In this document: positions 16,663 through 25,642 of the stretch, piece after piece
How the letters are laid out: the number at the start of each line of letters is the position of its first letter
How positions within the stretch are numbered: position 1 is the first letter of the stretch
NCBI RefSeq assembly: GCF_028858515.1
Contig: NZ_JAPJZJ010000003.1
Location: 495,001 to 559,000, forward strand
Direction: 5' to 3'
DNA: 64,000 bases
Source of the DNA: Aurantiacibacter sp. D1-12
GTDB lineage: Bacteria; Pseudomonadota; Alphaproteobacteria; Sphingomonadales; Sphingomonadaceae
Notes under the pieces: model-generated
Told to the model about the DNA's origin: nothing
The model's database searches: none
The model's input: only the letters and a program-made list of their open reading frames with translations
Position numbers and translations under genes: made by a program

Positions 16663-17073
16663 ATGTCCAATCCCGCTATCGAGTCTCTGTTCCAGCATGC
16701 TGCAACCACCCACGGGGTGACGGTGCGCGTTGCGGTGAGCTTTATGCCGGAACAATCGCGCGTGGGCGCGGGGCGGTGGTTCTGGGTCTATCACATCCGG
16801 ATCGAGAACGATCGTAAGGATACGATTCAGCTCAAGACGCGGCACTGGCGCATCACCGATTCCAACGGAATGGTGAACCTGGTCAACGGAGAAGGCGTGG
16901 TGGGCGAAACCCCGCGCATCGCGCCCGGGCAGGCGCACGATTACGTCTCGGGCTGCGAATTGCAGACCAATGCCGGGTCGATGGAAGGGTTTTACACCTT
17001 TGATCTTGCCGATGGTGAGAAGCTGGAAGTGGCGATACCTTACTTCCCGCTCGCTGCGCCTGAAGAGGTGTGA
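16663..17073 (+). CDS. apaG: ApaG domain protein
   Basis: A 136-residue beta-sandwich protein. It shows the ApaG pattern FVYHIRI-like WFWVYHIRIENDRKDTIQLK, RHWRITDSNG, VNGEGVVGETPRIAPGQAHD and YVSGCELQTNAGSMEGFYTF. ApaG was linked to cobalt/magnesium homeostasis in enterobacteria, but its biochemical role is uncertain. Its stop falls directly at the edge of a short inverted repeat, and it converges with the M14 peptidase gene. Confidence 0.92.
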   Translation: MSNPAIESLFQHAATTHGVTVRVAVSFMPEQSRVGAGRWFWVYHIRIENDRKDTIQLKTRHWRITDSNGMVNLVNGEGVVGETPRIAPGQAHDYVSGCELQTNAGSMEGFYTFDLADGEKLEVAIPYFPLAAPEEV

Positions 17074-17121
17074 TTGTTTGTTTCATGAACCCGCGGAGGC
17101 GGCTTCGAAAAACAAACATCA
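17073..17121. repeat. short hairpin version of the TTTGTTT repeat between convergent genes
   Basis: TGTTTGTTT on the left and AAACAAACA on the right enclose GAACCCGC-GGAG-GCGGCTTC, an 8-base stem with one mismatch. The sequence is shared with the heads of the longer repeats at 3333-3610 and 28495-28760. It overlaps the last bases of both converging genes and, having T-rich ends on both strands, could serve as a bidirectional terminator. Confidence 0.6.
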
Positions 17122-19719
17122 CCTCACCCTACTCGGCGCGACGATCACCGAATTCGCCAGCAGCAGGTCCAGTCCATCGAGATACCCGCGCACCGTTGGA
17201 TCATGCGCGAACCCAATCGCCAGACCGCGGCCGTTGCGTTCGGCAATCATGTAGGGCTTGTAGGCCATCTGGCGGCGGTTCTCGTCCCAGACGTAGCCAG
17301 CGGCCACCAGATCGTCCGGCCCGGCATAGCGCACCACGTTCACACCATCGGACAGTGTCAGCGGGGTGAGGATCAGCGAACCGTTGGCGAACACGGTTGG
17401 TGCGGTGTCGTCGTATCCGGCGGCGAGGAAGTTTTCGCCGTCCACCACCGTATTGAGCAGCGCTCCGGGCAAGGTGTCAGGGCGGCGGGTATTGTCGAGA
17501 ATGGCCTCGCGGTAATCGTCCTCGTTTTCAAAGGCAGTACCGGCGGCGCTGTCGCCGTCCTCGTCATCGCCATCGGGGTCACCACCGAGTACGGTTTCGC
17601 GGCGGGTGGAGAACAGTGCATCGTCACCGCTGGCAAAGCTGGCGAGCGAGTTGCCATAGGTCACCAGCACGCCGCCTTGCTGCACGAAGCGGGCGATGGC
17701 GCTGCGCTCGCCCGAGCCGATGCCGAAGCTGTCTGCCACTAGCAGCACATCGAAATCGGAGAGGTCCGCGCGCGCCACATTGTCCGCGCGGATTGGCGCA
17801 ACGGGCAGGCCGAAGCGCTGTTCGATCACATAGCGGGTGGCACCTGCTGAAAGCGGCGAGATGCGGCCGTCCCAGACCATTGCCACACGCGGCTCTGTCA
17901 GCAGCACGAAGCTGTCGCTGCCAAGGTTGGGGCCGTCATCCACCCAGCTCGAGGCGAGGGGGCGGGTTTCCGCGCCGATTTCCCGCGCGAGGGTGGTCAA
18001 TGCGTCAAGCGAACCCCCGTTCTCGCTTAGCGTGAACACCACCGTACCACGCGGGAAGACCTCTCCGTTCACGGCGAAGGCGGTGTCGGTGGAACGGCCC
18101 TTGAGGCCGGCACGCAGGGCTTCGGCGACTAGACGCACCTGTCCGCTATCGGTCCACGGCACGGCGATCCCGAAAGCGCCCGGCGCGGCGGTGCGGTTCG
18201 GCATGGGATCATCCGCAGCAATCATAGTTCCCGCAGCGGCGGCGGAGCATTGTGCAATGTCCAGCCCACTCATCTGGCCGACCGACCAGGCGGTGGTGTC
18301 GTAGATTTCGTGCGGCAGATCGCTCGCGCGGCGTGCTTCCTGCTCGGCGATAAAGTCTGCCGGAAGCTCGACATCGCGGTCGAGCAGGCTACGGATCAGC
18401 CGTGCGGTTGGTTGGCGCATGGAAACCGAGAGATAGCCTTCCGGATAGCTGCGCCCGCAGGCATTCGCAGGACCTGTCACGCGGCCAACGGCGATCCCCT
18501 GATGGGCAAGGCGGCGTGCGAGCGACTCCGCGTTCCACGCCCGGTCGGCGAGGTCGATTACAAACCAGCCGCTGCCCGCTGCACCATTGGCGGCGCTGCT
18601 GCGATAGCTGGCGTAGTCGTTCAGAAACAGGTCACTGTTGCGCGCTACCGTCTCGGCTGTCGCTAGCGAGGTGATGAAGTGGTTGCGTACCCCTTCGCCA
18701 TAGGTAAGCAGCTCGCCATTGCTGCGTTCCCACACGAGGCCACGCGCGCTCGACTGCTCGAAGGTCATAGCAATCGCGCCGTTCAGCGTCGGCCAGGTGT
18801 CACCATAGCCGGGGTAGAAGGCGTCGAAGACTTCGCGCGTGTAATAGGGCTCGCCAATGCGGTCCATCCACGTGCCCATATTACGGCCGAGAAGGCCCTG
18901 CCGCTCGCGCTGGGTCTGGGTGATGTAGGGATTGAACGGGTCTGCACTCGGCGGGAAGAAATAGGTGCTGTCGCCTCCCATCTCGTGCGCATCGACATAG
19001 ACCACCGGATGCCAGTCGCGCACTGCGGCCACCTTGCCGCGCGTTTCGGGCTGGGTGAGCGCAAACCAGTCGCGGTTGAGATCGAACAGGTAGTGGTTGA
19101 AGCGACCGCCCGGCCACGGCTGGTCATGCCCCGCCGTGGAGCGATGGCCCGAAGGCGCGATGCCAAGCTGCTGGTAATAGGAGTTTGTAAAGCGCGCGCG
19201 CCCGTCCGGGTTCTGGCTTGGGTCGATAATCACTACAGTGTTGGCAAGGATCATGTCGACCAGTGCATCACCCTCTGCCGCCAGCAGGTGGTAGGCCGTG
19301 GCCAGCGCCGCGTCGGAAGAGCTGATCTCGTCCCCGTGCACGCCGTAGGAAAGCCAGGTCACCGGCACACTGTCCGCCCCCGGCGCACCGCCACGTGCAA
19401 TGCGCTGCATATCGGCCTGGATCGCATCGATCCGCGCCATGTTCGTCTCTGACGTTATGATGGCGTAGACGAGTGGGCGGCCTTCCCAGCTCACCGCATA
19501 TTCGACCAGCCGTATTCGTTCGGGCGCGGCCTCGGCGAGCGCCTCCATGTAATCGACCACGACTTCGGGCCGGGTGATCTGGTCTCCGCTGCGATGCCCC
19601 GCGACCTGTTCCAGTGTCGGAATGCTGTCATCGAAATTGCCTTCGAGGAAGCTTTGCGCGGCAGCAGGTGAAACCGTTGCAACGCATGCAGCGAAGACAG
19701 CGAGCAGGAAGCGGATCAT
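17119..19719 (-). CDS. secreted M14-family zinc carboxypeptidase-like protein
   Basis: An 866-residue exported protein with signal peptide MIRFLLAVFAACVATVSPAA. The M14 domain covers about residues 30-350. The first zinc ligands are in SYGVHGDEISSSD (HxxE) and the third ligand is probably the His in YVDAHEMGGDS. IDPSQNPDGRARFTN and NHYLFDLNRDWFALTQPETR are typical of a large-carboxypeptidase subgroup. The C-terminal half includes a class I glutaminase-like region (LSDFDVLLVADSFGIGSGE and GGVLVTYGNSLASF). The start at 19719 has GGAGA 7 bases upstream; 19731 is an alternative. Substrate unknown. Confidence 0.85.
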   Translation of the reverse strand: MIRFLLAVFAACVATVSPAAAQSFLEGNFDDSIPTLEQVAGHRSGDQITRPEVVVDYMEALAEAAPERIRLVEYAVSWEGRPLVYAIITSETNMARIDAIQADMQRIARGGAPGADSVPVTWLSYGVHGDEISSSDAALATAYHLLAAEGDALVDMILANTVVIIDPSQNPDGRARFTNSYYQQLGIAPSGHRSTAGHDQPWPGGRFNHYLFDLNRDWFALTQPETRGKVAAVRDWHPVVYVDAHEMGGDSTYFFPPSADPFNPYITQTQRERQGLLGRNMGTWMDRIGEPYYTREVFDAFYPGYGDTWPTLNGAIAMTFEQSSARGLVWERSNGELLTYGEGVRNHFITSLATAETVARNSDLFLNDYASYRSSAANGAAGSGWFVIDLADRAWNAESLARRLAHQGIAVGRVTGPANACGRSYPEGYLSVSMRQPTARLIRSLLDRDVELPADFIAEQEARRASDLPHEIYDTTAWSVGQMSGLDIAQCSAAAAGTMIAADDPMPNRTAAPGAFGIAVPWTDSGQVRLVAEALRAGLKGRSTDTAFAVNGEVFPRGTVVFTLSENGGSLDALTTLAREIGAETRPLASSWVDDGPNLGSDSFVLLTEPRVAMVWDGRISPLSAGATRYVIEQRFGLPVAPIRADNVARADLSDFDVLLVADSFGIGSGERSAIARFVQQGGVLVTYGNSLASFASGDDALFSTRRETVLGGDPDGDDEDGDSAAGTAFENEDDYREAILDNTRRPDTLPGALLNTVVDGENFLAAGYDDTAPTVFANGSLILTPLTLSDGVNVVRYAGPDDLVAAGYVWDENRRQMAYKPYMIAERNGRGLAIGFAHDPTVRGYLDGLDLLLANSVIVAPSRVR

Positions 19720-19823
19720 GCGATTCTCCATGTGGAAGTCCCCGCGCACAGGTCTGCGGATACGATCCGGCGCGGTCAAGCACTTGCCGACGAGCCGCAA
19801 CCTACATAGAGGCACCTTCGAAT

Positions 19824-20612
19824 ATGAAACGCACGCACCTGCCCCTGAACGCCCTGCGCGTATACGATGCCGCCGCGCGGCACCTCAGCTTCACCCGCGC
19901 AGCGGACGAGCTGGCGGTGACACCCGCCGCCGTGGGCCAGCAGATCCGCGCGCTGGAAGATGTACTCGGCGTCGTGCTGTTCCGCCGCACCTCGAAGGGG
20001 CTAGAGCTGACCGACGAAGGCATGGCCGGTCTCGATGCGCTGCGCGACGGCTTCCTGAAGTTCGAGGAAAGCGTGCAGGCGATGCAGGCGGGGCAGGCGA
20101 GCAGCAAGTACTCGATTGCCGTCCCGCGCGAATTCTACGCCCAGTGGCTCGCGCCCAAGCTTGCCGCGTTCCGCAACGAAAACCCCGATATCACCGTGCT
20201 GCTGACATCGGACGAGAACGCCGATTTCACCGAGAGCAATCTCGATATTGCCATCCGGTTGGTCGACGGTGCGGGTGATCTGGAAGGCGTACAACTGATC
20301 GAAGGCTGCAAGGTCTGCGTAAAAGCGCCGGGCGCGCCCGATGACTGGATCAGCTGGCCCACCTACGAAGCACCGCAAGGTGAACGCGTGGTGCTCTCGG
20401 TCGGCAATGCGGGGCAGGTCCTGTCTTCCGCACTCGCCGGAATTGGCCGCGCCTACCTGCCCATGCCGCTGGTGGAAGAGGCCATCGCAAACGGCAAGCT
20501 GGAGCTGGTGGGCGAGCCCTCCGAGTGCCGCCAGGCCTACTGGCTCCTCGCCCCGCGCCCGCAATGGCGGCAGAAGAAGGTGAAGGCGCTGGTGGAGTTT
20601 CTGACCAGGTAG
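19824..20612 (+). CDS. LysR-family transcriptional regulator, GcvA-like
   Basis: A 262-residue protein with an N-terminal winged helix-turn-helix (LPLNALRVYDAAARHLSFTR, then AADELAVTPAAVGQQIRALE) and a type 2 periplasmic-binding-fold effector domain (YSIAVPREFYAQWLAPKLAA and AGIGRAYLPMPLVEEAI). The LNALR/F...AAVGQQIR pattern is common in GcvA-like regulators. It starts 104 bp from the divergent M14 peptidase gene, so control of that peptidase is possible by position only. The effector domain is slightly short for the family. Confidence 0.88.
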   Translation: MKRTHLPLNALRVYDAAARHLSFTRAADELAVTPAAVGQQIRALEDVLGVVLFRRTSKGLELTDEGMAGLDALRDGFLKFEESVQAMQAGQASSKYSIAVPREFYAQWLAPKLAAFRNENPDITVLLTSDENADFTESNLDIAIRLVDGAGDLEGVQLIEGCKVCVKAPGAPDDWISWPTYEAPQGERVVLSVGNAGQVLSSALAGIGRAYLPMPLVEEAIANGKLELVGEPSECRQAYWLLAPRPQWRQKKVKALVEFLTR

Positions 20613-20651
20613 CCAGTCGCATGGCGACAACTTCCTGATCAGGCTGTGTGG

Positions 20652-21497
20652 CTAGAGGCGCGGAACCCACATAAACATCGTTGCTGCCAATATTCCAATT
20701 GCGGTTAAAATTGTGGCCGTTCCGATGGTTGCAGCGGTCAGGTATTTGAAGCCCGCATGTTTGCTTCTGCGCGCCCGCAAATACATCTCTAGCACCAGCA
20801 ATGGTACGGCCATCTGTCCGAAAAACAGGAATGTCAGGAATGGGCCCGAGAAAGTTTCGGTGTCTATTCCGACGCCGCCTGTCGTGATGAACCAGGCCAT
20901 GATTCCGATGCGGAAGAACCAAACCGCGCTGACGACCATGAAGAGCCGCAGAACCCATGTTTCATGCAGCAAGAAATTCCGCTTGATCGCGTGATAGACC
21001 GCGATGCAAGCGAAAGAGATTATCAGGATTGCATCAAGACTGATGGCGGTATGGCCAACCCAGCCGCCAAGTGTTCCCCGGGTGAGGACGAGATAAAGCC
21101 CTGCAATGCTGGTGAGGATCGCGGTCGCCACATAGATCCTGCCAACAATGCGATGAAAGCGTGGTGCTTTCATTCGGATTTTGGGAACGAGCTGCAATGG
21201 CCCCAGGCCGATGATCACTGCGGCGATCACGACATGGCCTGATATTGCCAAGTTGCCTGCAGCATCACCAGCCACATAGCCGTTGGGCAGATGTGTGTCG
21301 GCAAGGCCTGCTGGGCCGCTTCCGAATACCCGCGGGAAGTAGAACGCGGTAACATAGGCGGCAAAGATCCATTGCCCTAGAGCCGCGACAACAAGCCAGG
21401 ATTTTGCGGATAGCGAGAGCAGCTTCGCCGGTCGCTTGGACACCGCTTTGTTCTCGATCACTTCGTCGCTTGATGGGGTTTCGTGCGCTTCAGTCAT
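20652..21497 (-). CDS. DUF2306-type multipass membrane protein
   Basis: A 281-residue protein with about seven membrane helices after a charged 30-residue N terminus. Landmarks are GLGPLQLVPKIRMKAPRFHR, IVGRIYVATAILTSIAGLYL, and conserved His positions in GHVVIAAV, FHRIVGR, HTAISLD and YHAIKRNFLLHETWVLRLF. This is the pattern of DUF2306 proteins, predicted membrane proteins with histidines suited to haem or metal. Function unknown. Its codon use looks somewhat less GC-biased than that of its neighbours. Confidence 0.75.
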   Translation of the reverse strand: MTEAHETPSSDEVIENKAVSKRPAKLLSLSAKSWLVVAALGQWIFAAYVTAFYFPRVFGSGPAGLADTHLPNGYVAGDAAGNLAISGHVVIAAVIIGLGPLQLVPKIRMKAPRFHRIVGRIYVATAILTSIAGLYLVLTRGTLGGWVGHTAISLDAILIISFACIAVYHAIKRNFLLHETWVLRLFMVVSAVWFFRIGIMAWFITTGGVGIDTETFSGPFLTFLFFGQMAVPLLVLEMYLRARRSKHAGFKYLTAATIGTATILTAIGILAATMFMWVPRL

Positions 21498-21683
21498 GCC
21501 ACCAGCTTAGTGTATTAGTGTAATAATGCAATAAGGCTCGTGCGCACTGTGGAATCCGGCAGTGTGCATCTTCTCGGACACTTGCCCCGGTTGGCAGGCG
21601 TTCCTACGTCGGATGGTAAGAAACGGCTTCGCATCGATCCCGCCGTATGCAGCGATTGGCATATCCCACCTGACCACCACCCG

Positions 21684-22496
21684 ATGACCTACTGGCCCCT
21701 CCTCCTCATAGCCCTTATCGCGCTAGGCTTCGCGTACCGAAGCTTTGCGAAGCGGCGGAAGTGCGCGCGATTGCTGGCAACACCGCTCACGCCCGAACAG
21801 CGGCGGGTGCTGGAAAGGCTCGTGCCGATGTTGCGCAAGTTGCCGGACAATCTGCGTCCCGCTCTCGAAGGCAAGATCAACCTCTTCCTCGACCAGATGA
21901 CCTTTCACGGTAACAACGGCATCGAAGTCACCGACCATATGCGGCTCTCGATTGCCGCGCAGGCTTGCATTCTTGTCGTCAACAGCCCGGTCTGGTTCGA
22001 TACGCTGCGCACAATCCTGATCTATCCCGCTGCTTTCAGCACAGGGCGAGGCGAGCATGACGGGTTCCTGGTGCACGAGAACGACATCGGCACCGCCGGC
22101 GAAAGCTGGGATCGTGGGCCGGTCGTCCTGTCATGGGACCATGCCTTGCGCGGCGGCCTCGACCCGGAAGACGGGCACAATGTCGTCATCCACGAATTTG
22201 CCCATCAGCTGGATGCACTGACAGGCCACACCAACGGGATCCCGATCCTGCGCAAGGGGCAGCGGTACGACGGTTGGGAAAAGGCCATGCTCGATGCCTA
22301 CAACGGCCATGTCGAACGCGTCGAAAGCGGCCACCGCACGCTGATCGATCCCTATGGCGCAACCAACCACCAGGAATTCTTCGCCGAGGCGACCGTGACC
22401 TTCTTCGAGAAACCGCGCGCAATGCGTCACGCAGAGCCGGCACTCTATGCGCAGCTGGCAGAGCTATACGCTCTCGATCCGGCGGAGTGGGGTTGA
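21684..22496 (+). CDS. mtfA: MtfA-like zinc-dependent peptidase
   Basis: A 270-residue protein starting with a membrane or signal segment (MTYWPLLLIALIALGFAY), followed by the MtfA/DUF980 domain. The zinc motif HEFAHQLD lies near residue 169, with a downstream Glu in NHQEFFAEATVTFFEKP. In E. coli MtfA is a gluzincin that binds the Mlc repressor. Here the hydrophobic N terminus suggests a membrane anchor. The start at 21684 was chosen from longer frames because it begins at the hydrophobic segment. Confidence 0.88.
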   Translation: MTYWPLLLIALIALGFAYRSFAKRRKCARLLATPLTPEQRRVLERLVPMLRKLPDNLRPALEGKINLFLDQMTFHGNNGIEVTDHMRLSIAAQACILVVNSPVWFDTLRTILIYPAAFSTGRGEHDGFLVHENDIGTAGESWDRGPVVLSWDHALRGGLDPEDGHNVVIHEFAHQLDALTGHTNGIPILRKGQRYDGWEKAMLDAYNGHVERVESGHRTLIDPYGATNHQEFFAEATVTFFEKPRAMRHAEPALYAQLAELYALDPAEWG

Positions 22497-22529
22497 GGGC
22501 CCTCCACACTATGGTGGCAGACGTTTCGA

Positions 22530-23402
22530 TCACCGGCTCAGATGGCTGATAAATTCCCGTGTTGCTACGTTCAGGTCGGCGTTGCGCGGCCAAACGACGT
22601 AGATGCCCAAGCTACGATCAGACCACTCGGGCAGGATGCGTACTAGCTTTCCATCATCGAGAAGTGGCTTGACCTCGTAATAGGGCAGTGTCGCTACGCC
22701 TAATCCTTCCACAGCCAAGCCGCATACAGAATTCACCGAATCCGCCAGAGCAACTGTCTTGCCCCAAATTAGCTCTGCAGCCGGTTTGCCTTTGGACAAT
22801 TCGATGCCGTCAGGGACAGCCGAGAAGCTGATAAAGTCCCACTGCTTGAGATCATCGGGACTCTTGGGTGCGGGCTTGCTCGCCACATATTCCGGGGAAG
22901 CGATAACCACGCGGTCATCTTGCGATATACGTTTCATTTTCAGGTCTGAATCGGTCATCGCGCCCATCCGGACCGCCACATCATAACCCTTACGCAACAT
23001 GTTCTGCTGGATGTCCGATGACATCAAATTCAGGCGAACGCCCGTGTGGTTTTTGGCGAAATCTGTGATCCTGGAGAAAATCGGGTTCGAAACAAGGGTG
23101 TCAGGAATGGCGACGCGAAGATCGGTAAGCTGTTCCGGTGCGTGCGATCCAAAAAGTTCGAGTCCGTCTCGCGCGGTTGTGACCATCTTCTTCGCTATCT
23201 CATAGAGCCTGACGCCTTCTCGTGTAAGCGACTGTGCTCGCGTGGAGCGGTAGAGCAAAGGAGCGCCAATCTGTTGCTCAAGAGTCTTGACGTGCAGGCT
23301 CACAACCGACGGCGAAATCAGGAGCTTCTTCGCCGCGCCGCGGAAGGATTTTTCGTCCACTACGCTCACGAAGATCGCCATGGATTTTAGCTGATCTATC
23401 AC
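22530..23402 (-). CDS. LysR-family transcriptional regulator
   Basis: A 290-residue regulator with an N-terminal HTH (IDQLKSMAIFVSVVDEKSFR, then GAAKKLLISPSVVSLHVKTL) and an effector domain containing DLRVAIPDTLVSNPIFSRIT and GLGVATLPYYEVKPLLDDG, as in the AaeR/CrgA-like group. The GTG start keeps the full MIDQLKSMAIF beginning and has a GGGA-type ribosome-binding site; an ATG 21 bp inside is an alternative. It diverges from a three-gene operon across a 107-bp gap that holds a long palindrome, the classical LysR layout. Confidence 0.88.
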   Translation of the reverse strand: MIDQLKSMAIFVSVVDEKSFRGAAKKLLISPSVVSLHVKTLEQQIGAPLLYRSTRAQSLTREGVRLYEIAKKMVTTARDGLELFGSHAPEQLTDLRVAIPDTLVSNPIFSRITDFAKNHTGVRLNLMSSDIQQNMLRKGYDVAVRMGAMTDSDLKMKRISQDDRVVIASPEYVASKPAPKSPDDLKQWDFISFSAVPDGIELSKGKPAAELIWGKTVALADSVNSVCGLAVEGLGVATLPYYEVKPLLDDGKLVRILPEWSDRSLGIYVVWPRNADLNVATREFISHLSR

Positions 23403-23419
23403 TTCTTATCCCTTTTGTT

Positions 23420-23451
23420 CGATATTTCGAACAATATTCTTCGAAATATCG
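23420..23451. promoter_or_regulatory. paired inverted repeat in the LysR divergent promoter region
   Basis: CGATATTTCGAA (23420-23431) and TTCGAAATATCG (23440-23451) are exact 12-base inverted arms with an 8-base spacer CAATATTC. Each arm is itself partly palindromic around TTCGAA. Sited 18 bp from the regulator start and 59 bp from the divergent operon, it is the probable LysR binding region. Promoter elements are not resolved. Confidence 0.65.
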
Positions 23452-23509
23452 TATATTCGCCATCGTTACGGAAAGCTAGTGTGCGAACATCACAGCAGAG
23501 GAATTGATC

Positions 23510-24274
23510 ATGACAACCAACACTGAAAAAGCCGTTGCGCTGATCGAAAGCCTGGAAACGGGCGATACCGGTCCAGTCGCTTTCATCAATCCTGACAAGT
23601 ACATTCAACACAATCTCGATGTTGCTGACGGGCTGTCGGGTTTTGGCGCCATTCTTGAAAATGCGCCTCCCGAAGGTTTCAAGGCTGAAGTGGTCCGCGC
23701 CTTTGCGGATGGCGACTATGTGGTGCTCCACACCCGATACGATTTCTTCGGACCGAAAGCAGGATTTGACGTATTCCGCTTCGAGGATGGTCTGATTGTC
23801 GAACATTGGGACAACTTGAGCGAGATGACACCGCCAAACCCGAGTGGTCACACGCAGTTCGATGGGCCAACACAGACTGTCGATCTCGACATGACCGAGG
23901 CGAACAAGGTCATTGTCACGGGGTTCGTAAAGGATGTCCTACAAGGAGGTCAGACGGACAAGCTGACGACATATATCAATCCAAACAATTACGTTCAGCA
24001 CAATTCGAGCATTGCCGATGGCCTTGACGGGTTGGGCGAGGCGCTAGCCTATTTCGCCGAGCAGGGGCTCGTCATGGAATATGACAAGGTTCACAAGGTT
24101 CTAGGGCAAGGGAATTTTGTCCTGACAATGAGCGAAGGTAAATTTGGCAAGGGCGATCACGTTGCCTTCTATGACCTCTTCCGGATTGAAGACGGCCAAA
24201 TCGTTGAACACTGGGATATCATCCAGCCCATTCCAGCACGTTCGGATTGGCAGAATGACAACGGTAAGTTTTGA
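23510..24274 (+). CDS. tandem-duplicated NTF2/SnoaL-like protein
   Basis: A 254-residue cytosolic protein consisting of two copies of an NTF2-like fold. Copy 1 spans about residues 5-110 and has FINPDKYIQHNLDVADGLSG, VVLHTRYDFFG and FRFEDGLIVEHWDNL. Copy 2 spans about 125-245 and has YINPNNYVQHNSSIADGLDG, FVLTMSEGKFG and FRIEDGQIVEHWDII. Such domains are often small-molecule isomerases, hydrolases or cyclases; a SnoaL-type reaction is only inferred. It is the first gene of an operon (spacings 11 and 13 bp) controlled by the divergent LysR gene. The ribosome-binding site is GAGGAA. Confidence 0.8.
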   Translation: MTTNTEKAVALIESLETGDTGPVAFINPDKYIQHNLDVADGLSGFGAILENAPPEGFKAEVVRAFADGDYVVLHTRYDFFGPKAGFDVFRFEDGLIVEHWDNLSEMTPPNPSGHTQFDGPTQTVDLDMTEANKVIVTGFVKDVLQGGQTDKLTTYINPNNYVQHNSSIADGLDGLGEALAYFAEQGLVMEYDKVHKVLGQGNFVLTMSEGKFGKGDHVAFYDLFRIEDGQIVEHWDIIQPIPARSDWQNDNGKF

Positions 24275-24285
24275 GCGGGGGAGAG

Positions 24286-24753
24286 ATGACCAAGCATGGA
24301 GTATCTCTCATCCCTGGCCTGTTGCTCCCCGCCTTTTTGGCGGGGTGCTCAGGTCAGCAAGATGCAGAATTGCAACTAGTAGAAATTCAAACCGAAAAGG
24401 ATGCAGCCATGAGCGATCAAGTCATTGGCAACAGCTTTAAAGTGGATTTTGGGGCTCCTTACATCTTCAGGCTCAATTTTGAATCTGAAACAGCCATGTC
24501 CTTTGTGCAGATTGATGAAAGCGGAAACGAGATTCCTGACGCACTCAAGGGATCGGTTGAAACTACGCGAGTGGAAATCCGCCCCAATGTGTACATGGTC
24601 TATTGGAGCGAACCGTTTAATCGCGACACCAATGTGACGCATGTCCAAGATTTCGAAAATGGTCGGGTCTGGACAAATATCTCGACGCCTGGCGAACCGT
24701 TCGTGAATCTCAATGGGTCGCTGACACTCATTGACGATGCCGCCGCGCAATAG
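24286..24753 (+). CDS. lipoprotein with a MoaF-like domain
   Basis: A 155-residue predicted lipoprotein (lipobox LAGC, Cys at about residue 21). After a short linker the mature part contains VIGNSFKVDFGAPYIFRLNF and YMVYWSEPFNRDTNVTHVQD, consistent with the lipocalin-like MoaF C-terminal family, which includes proteins annotated for molybdenum-cofactor or aromatic-acid contexts. The biochemical role of such proteins is not established. Second gene of the LysR-linked operon. Confidence 0.6.
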   Translation: MTKHGVSLIPGLLLPAFLAGCSGQQDAELQLVEIQTEKDAAMSDQVIGNSFKVDFGAPYIFRLNFESETAMSFVQIDESGNEIPDALKGSVETTRVEIRPNVYMVYWSEPFNRDTNVTHVQDFENGRVWTNISTPGEPFVNLNGSLTLIDDAAAQ

Positions 24754-24766
24754 GGCAGGGCACGCA

Positions 24767-25573
24767 ATGCGTAGCTACCCTGAAACGGTATCAGGCTTTT
24801 ATCTGTCTCATGGCGGTGGTCCCCTTCCGATAATGGGAGATGTGGGCCACCGCGAGATGGTGGAGCACCTGCAGGCAATCGGGAGTCAAGTGCGACGCCC
24901 CTCCTCGATCATTATGATCAGCGCTCATTGGGAGGCAGCGATTATTTCGATCACTTCGGGACAGTCACCCGAGCTCATTTACGATTACGGTGGCTTTCCA
25001 GAGGAAACATATCGTTACCAGTATCCAGCTCCTGGAGACCCTGAGCTGGCTTCCGAAATAGCCCGGTCTCTCGTCCGATCGGGCATTGAATGCAGGCTCG
25101 ATGCCCATCGCGGTTTTGACCACGGCATGTTCGTGCCGCTTATGTTGATGTACCCGGATGCAGATATTCCGTGCGTGCAGGTCTCGCTTGCCAAATCGCT
25201 TGATCCCGCATTGCATCTGGCGCTTGGCAAGGCATTGGCTTTTGCGACTGGCAAGGGTGCAATGATTATTGGCTCCGGATTCTCGTTCCACAATATGCGG
25301 GCGTTTCGAGATTCTGATACTCCGCAATCGCGAGCTCAGAACGAAGCTTTCGAAAGCTGGCTAATCGAAACGTGTTCGAACGGTTTGATAGGAGAGGAAG
25401 AAAGGGCAGAACGACTCAGATCTTGGGAAGAGGCACCGTTCGCACGATATTGTCATCCACGCGAAGAACACCTGTTACCACTGCATGTTTGTTACGGCGC
25501 ATTTGACCGGCCAAGCAGTCAAACCATTGAACTCATGATAATGAACAAGAAGGCCAGCATGTACCTCTGGTAA
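24767..25573 (+). CDS. LigB-type extradiol ring-cleavage dioxygenase (DODA/YgiD family)
   Basis: A 268-residue enzyme. Metal ligands are visible in FYLSHGGGPLPIM (His near the N terminus) and ISAHWEAA. DAHRGFDHGMFVPLMLMYPD, IIGSGFSFHNMRAF and the C-terminal RYCHPREEHLLPLHVCYGAF complete the family pattern. Related enzymes cleave catechol-like rings or DOPA using iron or zinc. The native substrate is unknown; with the NTF2-like and MoaF-like partners it suggests conversion of an aromatic or quinone compound. Third gene of the operon. Confidence 0.88.
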   Translation: MRSYPETVSGFYLSHGGGPLPIMGDVGHREMVEHLQAIGSQVRRPSSIIMISAHWEAAIISITSGQSPELIYDYGGFPEETYRYQYPAPGDPELASEIARSLVRSGIECRLDAHRGFDHGMFVPLMLMYPDADIPCVQVSLAKSLDPALHLALGKALAFATGKGAMIIGSGFSFHNMRAFRDSDTPQSRAQNEAFESWLIETCSNGLIGEEERAERLRSWEEAPFARYCHPREEHLLPLHVCYGAFDRPSSQTIELMIMNKKASMYLW

Positions 25574-25642
25574 TCGGCGGCCACGATAGGCGGCCTCAAC
25601 TCCGTGCTAGCTTGCCGCACAGCTTTGGGACAATAGGGTCAC

